The translations under genes and the position numbers were made by a program. From the NCBI RefSeq assembly GCF_036670025.1, contig NZ_CP137640.1:4126001-4190000 (forward strand): 64,000 nt of DNA. Reading direction: 5' to 3'. Shown piece by piece: positions 1-8,796 of this stretch. Under the pieces are notes generated by a model. The model was not told the DNA's origin, did no database searches, and saw only the letters and a list, made by a program, of their open reading frames with translations. Within the stretch, counting starts at the first letter, position 1. Each line of letters opens with the position of its first letter. This DNA is from Bacillus_BD oryzisoli. GTDB taxonomy: Bacteria; Bacillota; Bacilli; Bacillales; Cytobacillaceae.

Positions 1-908
1 TCATGAATGTCAAAATTGGCCAGCAATTCAGATGAGACCATCGGTACCCGACCCCTTGCCACTCGCAGCGTCAATTTTCCATCCTCAAATGAAACCACCT
101 CACCGAAAGATTCCCAAGCAATATCAGACATGGAAGAAAGACGAACCTCTAGCAATTTATACGGCGTTAATCTCTCTGTTAAAACCTGTAGCTCTCCGTC
201 ATAAAGAAGTTTCCCATGATTAATGATCAGTACCCGATCACAAAGGGCTGTCACATCTCCCATATAATGAGAGGTTAAGAGAATCGTTGTTTTGTGTTCC
301 CGATTATACTTAGCAATGAATTGGCGTACTTTTTCCTGCGTATCGACATCCAATCCAATGGTCGGTTCATCTAAAAAAAGAATCGATGGACGATGTAATA
401 ACGAAGCAGCCAGCTCACATTTCATCCGTTGACCGAGACTAAGGTTGCGTACCGGCTTACCTAGCAAAGGCTCCAGCTCTAAGAGTTCAACCAATTCATC
501 TAAGGTTTGGCGAAATACTTTTTCTTCAATTTCATACACGCTTTTATTAACGAGAAAGGTTTCCATCGGCGGGATATCCCAAATTAATTGACTCTTTTGT
601 CCCATAACCAGACTCATGATTTTTTTGAACTCATTTTTCTGCTCCTGCGGTTTAAAGCCGCTCACATCTATCTTTCCAGAAGTAGGATGCAAGAGACCGG
701 CTAGCATCTTTATCGTGGTTGTTTTTCCCGCTCCATTCGGTCCTAAAAACCCCACGATCTCCCCGGTATCAATGGTAAAGGACACATCCTTCACGGCCTG
801 AACCGTTTGGTATTCCCGTTTGAACAAACTGCGCAGCGCTTCTGACCAGCCTTCTTTCCGAACATGGACACGAAACGATTTATTTAAATTTTCAACTTGA
901 ATGGACAT
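1..908 (-). CDS. ABC transporter ATP-binding protein (C-terminus beyond window)
   Basis: This is the nucleotide-binding subunit of an ABC-2 type exporter, acting at the inner face of the membrane. About 302 codons are visible and the 3' end lies outside the window. The Walker A motif GPNGAGKTT is near residues 56-64, the signature LSLGQR near 156-161, Walker B with LFLDEPTIGLD near 177-187 and the switch histidine near 214. The 20-30 residue insertion before the core fold and the long C-terminal extension match the COG4586 group, which normally pairs with two permease genes; those would lie downstream, outside the window. The start is an ATG after a GGAGG-like site at about 914. Substrate is unknown. 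Confidence 0.9.
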   Translation of the reverse strand, partial: MSIQVENLNKSFRVHVRKEGWSEALRSLFKREYQTVQAVKDVSFTIDTGEIVGFLGPNGAGKTTTIKMLAGLLHPTSGKIDVSGFKPQEQKNEFKKIMSLVMGQKSQLIWDIPPMETFLVNKSVYEIEEKVFRQTLDELVELLELEPLLGKPVRNLSLGQRMKCELAASLLHRPSILFLDEPTIGLDVDTQEKVRQFIAKYNREHKTTILLTSHYMGDVTALCDRVLIINHGKLLYDGELQVLTERLTPYKLLEVRLSSMSDIAWESFGEVVSFEDGKLTLRVARGRVPMVSSELLANFDIH

Positions 909-1046
909 GTTTCCTCCAACTATGAAATAATGATTACTTTAAAAGTTTAGTAAAAATATAGAAGAAGTCAATAATTAATATTTGTGAGCGTTGTTTGTGG
1001 CATAGTATCGCTTATTGCAACGATTACATAATCAAAATTTCGGCTC

Positions 1047-1226
1047 TCAATGGATTTTGTGATTCCTCTTCTGTAAAATCAAATCAAGTACAATAGCATG
1101 TGTGAGCGATAAACTACTATCTTCAATTTGATCATCATCTAAATCTGTACTTCTTGTCGATCTTCGTATCTTTGATGCAATACTTGTTCCGAATCTTCCT
1201 AAACTTAAACAGCCTAGCTTTGGCAT
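1047..1226 (-). CDS. possible small protein, unknown
   Basis: A 59-codon open frame (MPKLGCLSLG at its start, then a basic stretch followed by the acidic run DLDDDQ) sits alone between the ABC ATPase and the Ktr gene. I do not recognise it, and no strong ribosome site precedes the ATG. It could be a real small gene or a decayed remnant. The rest of the 909-1262 gap shows only AT-rich DNA and the ATPase promoter region. Confidence 0.25.
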   Translation of the reverse strand: MPKLGCLSLGRFGTSIASKIRRSTRSTDLDDDQIEDSSLSLTHAIVLDLILQKRNHKIH

Positions 1227-1262
1227 TCACCCCAGGATAATATTAATTATAATTAATTAAAC

Positions 1263-2609
1263 CTACCCGATTAATATTTTTTCTTCAGCATATCTAATCT
1301 TTGCTTCTTTTCGATTGTTTAAAAGTGCAAATGCCATTGTTAATGGTCCGATCCTTCCAATAAACATCATAATCGTAATTAAAACTCTTCCTATAGGAGA
1401 CAGTTCAGGTGTGAAATTTGCAGACAAACCTACTGTAGCAGAGGCAGAAATGGTTTCAAATAATAGCTTGCTCATATCAGCTTTCTCGGAAAAAGTTAAT
1501 AAAAAGAATATCAGGAAAATAAAAAGAATTGCTGTCACCACAATTGATAATGATTTATTTACTAATTCCCACGAAATCCTGCGTTTAAAAATATTTACAT
1601 CATTCCGATTCGTTACCACTGTCCAAAAAGCTAAAATAATAATGGCAAAAGTAGTTACTTTAATACCTCCACCAGTAGAGCCTGATGAAGCACCAATAAA
1701 CATTAGAGCCATCATGAAAACAAGGGAAGACAAGTTCAAGGCACCAATATCAATTGTATTAAAACCTGCTGTCCTTGTTACGACACCTTGAAAGTAGGAT
1801 GCCCATAGCTTATCTCCTAACTCCAAATTTCCAATAGTTGCAGGATTACTGTATTCTGAGACCAAAATGATTAAAGGTCCTATAATATTAAGTATTAATG
1901 TCATGAGCAATACGACTTTAGAATGAAGGGATAATTTGCGTAAAGATCTTTTATGAAAAAGATCGAGAATTACTGTAAAACCAATACCCCCAGTAATGAA
2001 AAGAAGGGTAACCATTAGATTAACTGTCGGATCACCTACCCATTTGCTAAGATTGTCAGATTCAAGCCCAAACCCAGCATTATTAAAGGCTGATATGGAG
2101 TGGAATATACCATAGTAAATGGCTTTCCCTAGCGGCATTTCAAATGACCAACGTATTGCTAAAGTAGCAGCACCAATTAGTTCTACAATAACAGTAATGA
2201 GAATGATACGTTTTACTAGGCTAACGACTCCTGAGAGAGTAAATACGTTTAATGAATCTTGTAATAATAAGCGTCCCTTGAGTCCAATCTTTTTACCTAA
2301 GATAATATACATGAATATACCTGTGGTCATAAAACCCCAACCACCAATCTGAATCAAACAAAGAAGAACAATTTCACCAAATAACGTAAAAGTTGTTCCA
2401 GTATCCACTACTGCCAAACCTGTAACACAAACAGCAGAGGTAGCTTCAAATAAAGCATCAATAAAGCTAAGTCCATGTCCTTTTTCATTTGTAGCAATTG
2501 GTAGCATGAAAAGCAGGGTCCCCAAAAATATTAGACAACCGAAACCAATTACAAGAATTTGGGCAGGATGCAAACTGATTAAATTCCCTTTTCTTTTAAA
2601 CAATTTCAC
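1263..2609 (-). CDS. TrkH/Ktr-family potassium uptake channel subunit
   Basis: The protein is the membrane subunit of a Ktr-type K+ (Na+-coupled) uptake system, 448 residues, the length of Bacillus KtrB/KtrD. It contains the four pore loops of the SKT superfamily, each with a selectivity-filter glycine: TSAVCVTGL near residue 57, SAFNNAGFGL near 171, RTAGFNTIDIG near 282 and SATVGLSANF near 390. A cytosolic KtrA/KtrC ring is needed for gating but no such gene is in this window. GTG start after GGGAG. It lies 18 bp downstream of the NhaP antiporter gene, so the two are probably one operon for K+/Na+ homeostasis. Whether it is KtrB or KtrD cannot be decided from the sequence. Confidence 0.92.
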   Translation of the reverse strand: MKLFKRKGNLISLHPAQILVIGFGCLIFLGTLLFMLPIATNEKGHGLSFIDALFEATSAVCVTGLAVVDTGTTFTLFGEIVLLCLIQIGGWGFMTTGIFMYIILGKKIGLKGRLLLQDSLNVFTLSGVVSLVKRIILITVIVELIGAATLAIRWSFEMPLGKAIYYGIFHSISAFNNAGFGLESDNLSKWVGDPTVNLMVTLLFITGGIGFTVILDLFHKRSLRKLSLHSKVVLLMTLILNIIGPLIILVSEYSNPATIGNLELGDKLWASYFQGVVTRTAGFNTIDIGALNLSSLVFMMALMFIGASSGSTGGGIKVTTFAIIILAFWTVVTNRNDVNIFKRRISWELVNKSLSIVVTAILFIFLIFFLLTFSEKADMSKLLFETISASATVGLSANFTPELSPIGRVLITIMMFIGRIGPLTMAFALLNNRKEAKIRYAEEKILIG

Positions 2610-2627
2610 ATTACTTACTCCCTTTTA

Positions 2628-4205
2628 TTAGATTGAATCTTCTAATTTTACTAATTCGTCCATAATTTGACTACGTTCATGCTCAGCGACTTCATTAGAG
2701 AGAATGTCTTCCTTGTTTAATTTATCAATGGTTTCGTATTGTGCGTATAATGCATATTTTTGTAAAATGATTTGTTGTTTCTCTTTTAGATTAGGATACT
2801 TCTCAAAAAGTTGCTCCAATTTGTTCTTTAATTCCGATAGTTGTTGTTCGTATTGTGTAATAATCTCATTCGAAGCAGCTTCAGTAATAAACAACCTCTT
2901 TCTAACCCTGTTTATTTCCGTAATAGCCGTTTCGAATTTATGTCCTCGTGCTACAATTTCTTCATATTCTTTAAATCCCTCTGCTTTTTTATTTACTCCT
3001 AGGATAGATAATAGGGGTTTTATTGAAAGTCCCTGAAATACCAATGAGAATAACACTACACTGAATGCAAATATTAGAATTTCCTCCCGACCTGCAAAAT
3101 CTCGTGGCAGGCTTAAAACAAGGGCAATTGATAATGATCCCTTAAGCCCTCCCCAATTGATTACGTGCTTCCAACTGGTGAAGAAATTCTTAGTGAATAG
3201 TAAACTTGCATAAACGGAAATACTTCTTGCCACAAGTACGATTAATATCGCAAGAAAAATATACCCCCATTTGTCTGTTACGTTAATCCTGGTTATTTCC
3301 AGCCCTACCATTAGAAATACAATTGAATTAGCTAATAGTGCCGTGACTTCCCAAAAATTATTAATATTTAACTTTGTAGTCGGGCTCATTCCAATTTTTG
3401 CCCCGTAATTTCCAAAAATCATAGCAGCAACAACAACAGCAATTACGCCAGAGGCATGTACAGCTTCGGCAATTAAGAAAGATCCATAAAACAGAATAAC
3501 ACTAAAGATGATTTCCAAAGGATAATCGTCAAAGTAGCTTGTTAATTTTGAAAAACCAAAACCAAGCGCACCTCCAATGATTAGTCCAAGGAAAATCACT
3601 TTAATAAATTCCCATATTCCATATCCTATACCCGCCAATCCAATATCAAGATATGTCAGCAAATAAAAGGCGGAGATTTTAAAAAGGACTACCGCAAGTC
3701 CATCATTAAATAGACTTTCTCCTTCAATAACAATTGCCAGCCTTTTGTTTACGCCTAAGCTTTTAAAAATTGAAAGAACACTTACCGGGTCTGTGGCACT
3801 CATTAAAGCAGCAAAAACAAATGCTGTTTGAATGGAAAAACCTAAAAGCCATATTGAAGAAAAACCAACAATAAGAAATGATAGAAGCGTCGCTCCAAAA
3901 GCTAGAGCTAGAATCGGCTTTTTATTCTCTTTTAAATGAGAAAAGGAAAGCTTTAAAGACGCTTCACCTAATAAAGCAGGCAAAAACAGAGTAATGATAA
4001 CAAAGTTGAAGATTTCACCTTCTGTAATAAAATCCTTTAAAGGCTCAAAAATTGGGATGTTTATAAGACCAATAATTGTACCTACAATTACTAATGCAAT
4101 CGGGTAAGGTCGGTTGAGTTTTTTGGCTATAGCTGTTGTTCCAGCTGCAATCATTACTAAAATAAGTCCAAGTTTGAAAATATGATGTAAATCTACGTCA
4201 TGCAA
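2628..4205 (-). CDS. NhaP-type Na+(K+)/H+ antiporter (CPA1)
   Basis: A 525-residue cation:proton antiporter of the CPA1/NhaP family. About 12 membrane helices occupy residues 1-400; the ion-binding signature is seen as ATDPVSV near 138 and GESLFNDGLAVV near 162, including the conserved ND pair. The last 120 residues are a charged, probably coiled-coil cytosolic tail. The start is TTG preceded by AAAGGGGG; no in-frame ATG fits near the ribosome site. It is the first gene of the pair with the Ktr channel, suggesting coupled control of Na+ and K+ under salt or pH stress. Confidence 0.92.
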   Translation of the reverse strand: MHDVDLHHIFKLGLILVMIAAGTTAIAKKLNRPYPIALVIVGTIIGLINIPIFEPLKDFITEGEIFNFVIITLFLPALLGEASLKLSFSHLKENKKPILALAFGATLLSFLIVGFSSIWLLGFSIQTAFVFAALMSATDPVSVLSIFKSLGVNKRLAIVIEGESLFNDGLAVVLFKISAFYLLTYLDIGLAGIGYGIWEFIKVIFLGLIIGGALGFGFSKLTSYFDDYPLEIIFSVILFYGSFLIAEAVHASGVIAVVVAAMIFGNYGAKIGMSPTTKLNINNFWEVTALLANSIVFLMVGLEITRINVTDKWGYIFLAILIVLVARSISVYASLLFTKNFFTSWKHVINWGGLKGSLSIALVLSLPRDFAGREEILIFAFSVVLFSLVFQGLSIKPLLSILGVNKKAEGFKEYEEIVARGHKFETAITEINRVRKRLFITEAASNEIITQYEQQLSELKNKLEQLFEKYPNLKEKQQIILQKYALYAQYETIDKLNKEDILSNEVAEHERSQIMDELVKLEDSI

Positions 4206-4280
4206 ATTTCATAACCCCCTTTAGGTTCTAGTATTCCAAAAGGGAGTTGTTTGTATCAGTTTTATCCGAATGAAACAAAT

Positions 4281-4317
4281 AAAGTTGCACCATCTCAGAA
4301 GTTGATGGTGCAACTTT
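4281..4317 (-). terminator. intrinsic terminator of adhA
   Basis: Perfect 14-bp inverted repeat with arms AAAGTTGCACCATC and its complement around a 9-nt loop, 120 bp past the adhA stop. A T-rich run follows on the minus strand. Confidence 0.7.
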
Positions 4318-4435
4318 ATTAATGTTAAGACCAGTTTTTATCCTTACTGTTTAAATTCTATGAGTAAAAGGGTGTCCTAAAATCCTAAGCATTTGGAACA
4401 AACCTAATTACCATTAAACCAATTATTGACGCAAA

Positions 4436-5476
4436 TTACATTGTGCTAATGTCTATCACGAATCGATACTTCACGTCTGAAGCTAATACACGTTCATAGG
4501 CTTCGTCAATTTGATCGGCTGAAATCACTTCTATCTTAGGAACAATGTTATGTTCTGCACAGAAGTTTAACATTTCCTGCGTCTCACGAATGCCACCAAT
4601 CATGGAACCTGCAAATGAACGGCGATGACCGATGAGAGAGAACACATTTAGTGACAATGGCTCTGCAGGAGCACCAACATTTACCAGAGCACCATCAAGA
4701 GTGAGCAGCCCTAAATAAGCATCCAATTTAATCTGTGCACTTACCGTGTTAATAATTAAGTCAAAATGTCCGGCAAGTTTCTCGAATGTTTCTGGATCGC
4801 TTGTTGCATAGTAGTGGTCCGCGCCCAATTGCAAGCCATCTTCCTTTTTCTTCAATGTCTGTGAAAGAACTGTGACCTCGGCACCCATGGCATGGGCAAT
4901 TTGAACAGCCATATGACCAAGACCGCCCATACCAACCACCGCTACTTTCTTACCTGAACCAGCTCCCCAATGATTTAGTGGAGAATATGTCGTAATCCCT
5001 GCGCATAGTAATGGTGCGGCGACATCAAGCTCAATGCTATCAGGAATTCTTAGAACGAAATCTTCCTGTACAACAATGTGAGTAGAATAGCCTCCTTGAG
5101 TAGGTTCGCCGTATTTGTCAACACCTGCATAGGTTTGGATATTTCCCTTGAGACAGTATTGTTCTTCTCCTTTAAGGCAGTTCTCACACTTGCCGCAAGA
5201 GTCAACCATACATCCGACCCCTACCCGGTCACCAACCTTGTATTTTGTCACCTGTGCCCCTACTGCCGTAACAATACCGGCAATTTCGTGTCCAGGTACG
5301 AGAGGATAGTTCACGGGCCCCCATTCACCGTGAGCAGTATGAATGTCAGAATGGCATATGCCGGCATATTTGATTTCAATTAGAACATCATGAGTATCAA
5401 GATCACGTCGTTTAATTTCAGCTACGCGGAACGGTTTGTCTGGACCATCGACAGCTCTGGCTTTAGCAGTTATCAT
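4436..5476 (-). CDS. adhA: zinc-dependent alcohol dehydrogenase AdhA
   Basis: This is a medium-chain NAD(P)-dependent alcohol dehydrogenase that reduces aldehydes, orthologous to Bacillus subtilis AdhA by close sequence resemblance. The catalytic zinc ligands are in GICHSD and the GHE motif; the structural-zinc cysteines are in SCGKCENCLKGEEQYC; the nucleotide site is GMGGLGHMA. The ATG used here lies 8 nt after GGAGG; an ATG 15 bp upstream overlaps that ribosome site. The gene is divergent from a MerR regulator, and its promoter has the 19-bp spacer typical of MerR-activated genes, so induction by reactive carbonyls such as formaldehyde or methylglyoxal (as known for AdhR) is likely. Confidence 0.93.
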   Translation of the reverse strand: MITAKARAVDGPDKPFRVAEIKRRDLDTHDVLIEIKYAGICHSDIHTAHGEWGPVNYPLVPGHEIAGIVTAVGAQVTKYKVGDRVGVGCMVDSCGKCENCLKGEEQYCLKGNIQTYAGVDKYGEPTQGGYSTHIVVQEDFVLRIPDSIELDVAAPLLCAGITTYSPLNHWGAGSGKKVAVVGMGGLGHMAVQIAHAMGAEVTVLSQTLKKKEDGLQLGADHYYATSDPETFEKLAGHFDLIINTVSAQIKLDAYLGLLTLDGALVNVGAPAEPLSLNVFSLIGHRRSFAGSMIGGIRETQEMLNFCAEHNIVPKIEVISADQIDEAYERVLASDVKYRFVIDISTM

Positions 5477-5578
5477 ATGTAAAACCTCCAATTATCTAAA
5501 CTTTTCAAGAGAATATGCTTGTATAAGGGAAACGATTCCCTTCATTTTCTATCACTGTATATTTCTCTTGCAAAACCA

Positions 5579-5609
5579 ATGTTAATCCCTATAGTTAACT
5601 CTAGGTCAA
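5579..5609 (-). promoter_or_regulatory. MerR-type adhA promoter with 19-bp spacer
   Basis: On the minus strand a TTGACC -35 box (5604-5609) and a TAACAT -10 box (5579-5584) are separated by 19 bp. The dyad CCTAGAGTTAACTATAGG overlaps the spacer and is palindromic with one mismatch. Over-long spacers centred on a dyad are the hallmark of promoters activated by MerR-family DNA twisting. Confidence 0.75.
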
Positions 5610-5779
5610 GTGATTCAGATATTTTTCTTTTAAAAATCTCCCCGGCCATACTGGTTTCCTATCATCGATTTAACTGTTTTTTTAAAGAAAGTATAACTCT
5701 ATTAAACAAGCAAATTTATACATTCCTTTCATGTGACTTTAATATACAGCAAATAACTTGATAGAATCCCGTCATAACA

Positions 5780-5796
5780 TTAGAGTTTACTCGAGG
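5780..5796 (+). promoter_or_regulatory. second AdhR-operator-like dyad
   Basis: TTAGAGTTTACTCGAGG resembles the adhA operator dyad and lies 30 bp before the adhR start, next to a TATATT -10-like hexamer (5799-5804). It may be an autoregulatory site. Confidence 0.4.
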
Positions 5797-5825
5797 TCTA
5801 TATTATTTAGAAAGGAAGATAAACA

Positions 5826-6242
5826 TTGAAGACATTTTCGATCAGCGAAGTTGCTAAAGAATTGAATCTTACCGTCTATACCTTGCGTTACTACGACAAA
5901 GAGGGACTTATGCCTTTTGTTGAGCGGACAGCCAGCAGAACACGATTGTTTAAAGAATCCGATATCGACGCTTTAAAAATAATTGAATGTCTGAAATCCA
6001 CCGGGATGCCTATTAAGGAAATAAAAAAATTCATTGAATGGTGCTTTGACGGGGACTCCACGCTGCAGCAGCGATATGACATGTTTATGGAAAGAAAATC
6101 CAGTGTAGAAGCACAGATGGAAGAACTAAAAAAAACAATGAAACTCATCGAGCATAAATGTTCGTATTACAAGAAGGCTTTGGAAGCTGGTACAGAAGAT
6201 ATTCATAAAAACAATAAAATAGAGATTCCTAGTACTAATTAA
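5826..6242 (+). CDS. adhR: MerR-family regulator, AdhR-like
   Basis: A 138-residue MerR-family activator, the size of B. subtilis AdhR. Residues 1-70 form the winged helix-turn-helix (FSISEVAKELNLTVYTLRYY, then LRLFK-like wing), followed by a dimerisation coiled coil around residues 80-125. A thiol (Cys near residue 54 in IIECLKS and others) is available for electrophile sensing, which is how AdhR is thought to work. The start is TTG after AAAGGAAG. It is divergent from adhA, whose promoter holds a matching dyad. Confidence 0.85.
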   Translation: MKTFSISEVAKELNLTVYTLRYYDKEGLMPFVERTASRTRLFKESDIDALKIIECLKSTGMPIKEIKKFIEWCFDGDSTLQQRYDMFMERKSSVEAQMEELKKTMKLIEHKCSYYKKALEAGTEDIHKNNKIEIPSTN

Positions 6243-6244
6243 AG

Positions 6245-6296
6245 AAAACCACCTGTCGTTCATAAAATTTATATAGGAATGACAGGTGGTTTTTTA
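6245..6296 (+). terminator. intrinsic terminator of adhR
   Basis: Arms AAAACCACCTGTC and GACAGGTGGTTTT flank a 23-nt loop and are followed by T residues, directly after the adhR stop. Confidence 0.85.
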
Positions 6297-6309
6297 GAAT
6301 GAGGCTCTT

Positions 6310-6352
6310 ATTCTGACAGACTCTTCTTTTTTCACTTTCTCCTTGTCAGAAT
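6310..6352. repeat. inverted repeat upstream of the MarR gene
   Basis: ATTCTGACA (6310-6318) and TGTCAGAAT (6344-6352) are perfect inverted copies in a 25-bp-spaced pair. The flanks also carry a short direct repeat (GAATGAGG). Function is unknown. Confidence 0.4.
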
Positions 6353-6454
6353 GAGGTTCCTATCATAGAAGGAAGTGGTCTGTTTAAGTAAAAAAAGCAA
6401 GTTAATAAAAATTGTAACCTTATGCATACTTTATCCATCATTAAGGATACTATT

Positions 6455-6482
6455 ACTTGTATTTACAATTGTAGCTACAAGT
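6455..6482. promoter_or_regulatory. MarR-type operator
   Basis: A 28-bp nearly perfect dyad: outer arms ACTTGTA/TACAAGT and inner palindrome TACAATTGTA share the same centre (6468.5). It ends 14 bp before the regulator's ATG, the usual place of an autorepression site. Confidence 0.7.
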
Positions 6483-6496
6483 GAGGATCATGCATA

Positions 6497-6985
6497 ATGA
6501 ATTTTTTGATTCAGCAAAAAATGGTTTTGACCATAAGAGCATTGTATTTTTGTTTGGCAGAACAATGGTCTACATTAGGGAAAGATTATGATATATCCCC
6601 TGCCCAGCAGCATATTTTATTTTTACTTACAGTCAACCCTTCCCTTACACCTACTCAAATAAGTGAATTAGGCTGTTGGCATATCTCTACTGTAACGAGA
6701 CTGCTCAAGCCTTTGAAGGAAAATGGTCTTATTTCTGTTTCGCCTGATCCTACGCAGCGGAAATGTAAAAAGGTCTCTATCTCCGAAGAGGGGAAAAGTC
6801 GCTTTAAAGATATAATTCAATCCATTCAAATGAAAGAACACTTTCCATTTCCGATGGACCATTTATCAGAGAAGGAATTATTTCATTTTTTAGATTGTGG
6901 GAAAAAGATTCTTGATGTTATGAAAGGAGAAGATTTTTACAGGAAAGTCGTTATGGCGAAAATTGAAGGTGTAGATTATATATGA
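6497..6985 (+). CDS. MarR-family transcriptional regulator
   Basis: A 162-residue MarR-family winged-helix protein. The DNA-binding region runs from about residue 40 to 105: recognition helix in ISELGCWHISTVTRLLKPL and wing with DPTQRKCKKVSISEEG. The arrangement of the helix with a HxSTxxR core resembles the Hpr/ScoC branch, but the protein is shorter than ScoC, so I leave it unnamed. It is a single-gene unit between two terminators, with a strong dyad over its own leader, suggesting autorepression. The inducing ligand and other targets cannot be read from the sequence. Confidence 0.85.
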   Translation: MNFLIQQKMVLTIRALYFCLAEQWSTLGKDYDISPAQQHILFLLTVNPSLTPTQISELGCWHISTVTRLLKPLKENGLISVSPDPTQRKCKKVSISEEGKSRFKDIIQSIQMKEHFPFPMDHLSEKELFHFLDCGKKILDVMKGEDFYRKVVMAKIEGVDYI

Positions 6986-7007
6986 AGTTAATTCTCAATC
7001 GAAAATG

Positions 7008-7034
7008 ACAGAGCAGCCTCAAGAGCTACTCTGT
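7008..7034. terminator. bidirectional terminator
   Basis: Imperfect hairpin ACAGAGCAGC / GCTACTCTGT lies between the converging MarR and CBO0543 genes. Confidence 0.55.
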
Positions 7035-7051
7035 TATGAAAATATAAGAAA

Positions 7052-7648
7052 TTATAGTAAATCTTCCAACTTCGAATGGTAAAAGCAATCAACAATGGTG
7101 TCAAATCTACGTGAAAACAGTTGTTTGCTTTTGATTGGTACTTTAAATTTAATAATGAAAAATACAATTGAACAAACGGAGAGAAAGAACGTTAATAGTG
7201 GTCTTTTAGTAAACAGAGAACTAAGTATATACATCATTGCGTAGAGTACGCTTGACCAAAAAATGTTCCAGCCATGTTTGTACTGAATCATTTTTTGCTT
7301 GTGTGCGATGTATTCAACAATACTAGAGGACAAAACCCATTTAACAAGATAACAAAGCTGTTTCCATCGAGCTTTTGGATACTTAGAAAGAAATAAAAGG
7401 ACTAGTGATGGTGTGACAATGAAAATATGAATAATTCGCAATAACCTCCAATTAAAATTCGAAGGTGTAAATTCCCAAACAAGATGCCTTTTACATAATT
7501 TGTAATAAAGCACATGCACAATAGTAACATAGCTTAAGGATTTGTAATGCTTCGGAAAATCACGCCATGCCTTCCCACAAACGCTTAAAACTAAAACAAG
7601 CAATATTAAGACAATATGCTTCCATTTCAATATTTGTTTTTTGCTCAT
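7052..7648 (-). CDS. CBO0543-family membrane protein
   Basis: A roughly 198-residue integral membrane protein with five or six hydrophobic helices. The pattern of short aromatic-rich loops and the W/Y/K-rich segment near residues 130-145 fits the CBO0543 family, which is widespread in Bacillaceae and has no known function. The ATG chosen is 6 nt after GGTGG; an upstream GTG overlaps the ribosome site. Two further members occur in this window (10930 and 42901). It is monocistronic, and the 70 bp upstream hold one repeat element. Confidence 0.6.
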   Translation of the reverse strand: MSKKQILKWKHIVLILLVLVLSVCGKAWRDFPKHYKSLSYVTIVHVLYYKLCKRHLVWEFTPSNFNWRLLRIIHIFIVTPSLVLLFLSKYPKARWKQLCYLVKWVLSSSIVEYIAHKQKMIQYKHGWNIFWSSVLYAMMYILSSLFTKRPLLTFFLSVCSIVFFIIKFKVPIKSKQLFSRRFDTIVDCFYHSKLEDLL

Positions 7649-7718
7649 ACATTCCACCTATATTTATTTAATACAAATAGTTTCCGTATTGCTTTACAAA
7701 TTATGTATTTCATTTCGC

Positions 7719-7746
7719 GGGTCGGAGGGACAGGCACCTTGACCCA
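7719..7746. repeat. REP-like repeat (GGGACAGGCACC family)
   Basis: GGGTC...GACCC arms enclose the core GGGACAGGCACCTTG. It is one of more than ten copies in the window. Confidence 0.65.
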
Positions 7747-7896
7747 GGAAATCAATTTCATTTAGTTATACACACCATCGTTTCAGTTAACCAAAACGTG
7801 TTATTCAATCTTCCCATTTAATAAAAGTATGGGTAGGGTTCTTTTTCTTCAATTGACAGAAACAAAGAACTCTCCCCAGGATGTCACATCAAACTA

Positions 7897-8505
7897 TTAT
7901 TCTTTTTCATTTAAATACCCTTTATTGACCGCATCGGTGATCAGCCATTCAACGAACTCCTTTAGAGCCTTAGAGTTTTTAGTTGCACCTTCAATTCGTG
8001 CAAGCACTCGATCGGACGTCACTTTATTCTTTTTCCAGGAATATCCCTGTGTATAGTAATTCTGCAGCAATGGTTGGACCAAATCTAAGGCAGCCGCAAA
8101 TTGTGCTTCATTCGTCTCCCCTTCTTCAAATTCCAACCACAGCGCCATCATTTCATCACGTTGATCATCCGGAAGCAAACCAAAGATACGGGAAGCAGCC
8201 CTCCCTTCTCTTTCAGCCTTGTCTAGATTACCAACCTGGTCATAGGCAAAGGTATCCCCTGCATCGATTTCAACAATATCGTGTATCAATGCCATTTTCA
8301 TAACTTTGGCGATATCAACAGACTCGTCTGCATATTCACTAAGAATCACCGCCAGCATAGCAAAATGCCAGGAATGCTCTGCTGAATTTTCCCATAGTGA
8401 TTCATCTTGTGTGTCTCCAATAATTCGACTTTGACGCATGACTCGTTTCAATTGATCAATTTCAACAATAAAATCAATTTGCCGTTTCAATCTCTCATTA
8501 TCCAT
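7897..8505 (-). CDS. HD-domain phosphohydrolase, YfbR/HDDC2-like
   Basis: A 202-residue HD-superfamily metal-dependent phosphohydrolase of the type acting on deoxynucleoside 5'-monophosphates (YfbR/HDDC2). The metal ligands are visible: His in SAEHSWHFAM, HD plus Glu in LIHDIVEIDAGD, and a later Asp in ALDLVQP. The second in-frame ATG is used because it lies 7 nt after AGAGAGG, whereas the first abuts that site. It stands alone. A role in nucleotide-pool control is known for the family; the exact substrate here is inference. Confidence 0.82.
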   Translation of the reverse strand: MDNERLKRQIDFIVEIDQLKRVMRQSRIIGDTQDESLWENSAEHSWHFAMLAVILSEYADESVDIAKVMKMALIHDIVEIDAGDTFAYDQVGNLDKAEREGRAASRIFGLLPDDQRDEMMALWLEFEEGETNEAQFAAALDLVQPLLQNYYTQGYSWKKNKVTSDRVLARIEGATKNSKALKEFVEWLITDAVNKGYLNEKE

Positions 8506-8565
8506 TTGCATACCTCTCTTTTCAGCCTGACAGTAGTCTATTTTCCTTCATTTTATCTCTTCAAA

Positions 8566-8762
8566 ATGAATAAAAAAACAAAAGACAGAATATTCTTGAC
8601 GGGTTCCGTTTCCTATCAACTTTTGAAAGTGAAATTTATGAACTTATTCGAAATAGAAAACCATTAGTTAGCATATTGTATTATTTAGGCAGCACTTTTA
8701 TCGGCATCATTATGATTTATATTGCAGTAATATTTTTTCATGCTTTTTCAACAAAAAAATAA
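8566..8762 (+). pseudogene. crcB-like fluoride channel relic (3' end only)
   Basis: The frame MNKKTKDRIFLTGSVS (from 8566) shifts near 8610 into LSTFESEIYELIRNRKPL and a final membrane helix ending at the stop at 8762. The joined text matches the C-terminal third of CrcB/Fluc, where TGxxxxFSTF and EIYELIRN are typical. The N-terminal two helices are missing and the frame is broken, so no functional channel can be made. It ends 34 bp before the terC-like gene. Confidence 0.6.
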
Positions 8763-8796
8763 ATTAAATTGGTAGAAATTCAGGAGGAATTGGATT

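Noticed and set aside
1315..1791. A 158-codon plus-strand frame opposite the Ktr gene
   Set aside because: It is antisense to a well-supported membrane protein, has no ribosome site and a composition expected from the complement of hydrophobic codons.
5519..5761. An 80-codon frame in the adhA/adhR gap
   Set aside because: It covers the MerR promoter and has no ribosome site or recognisable sequence.
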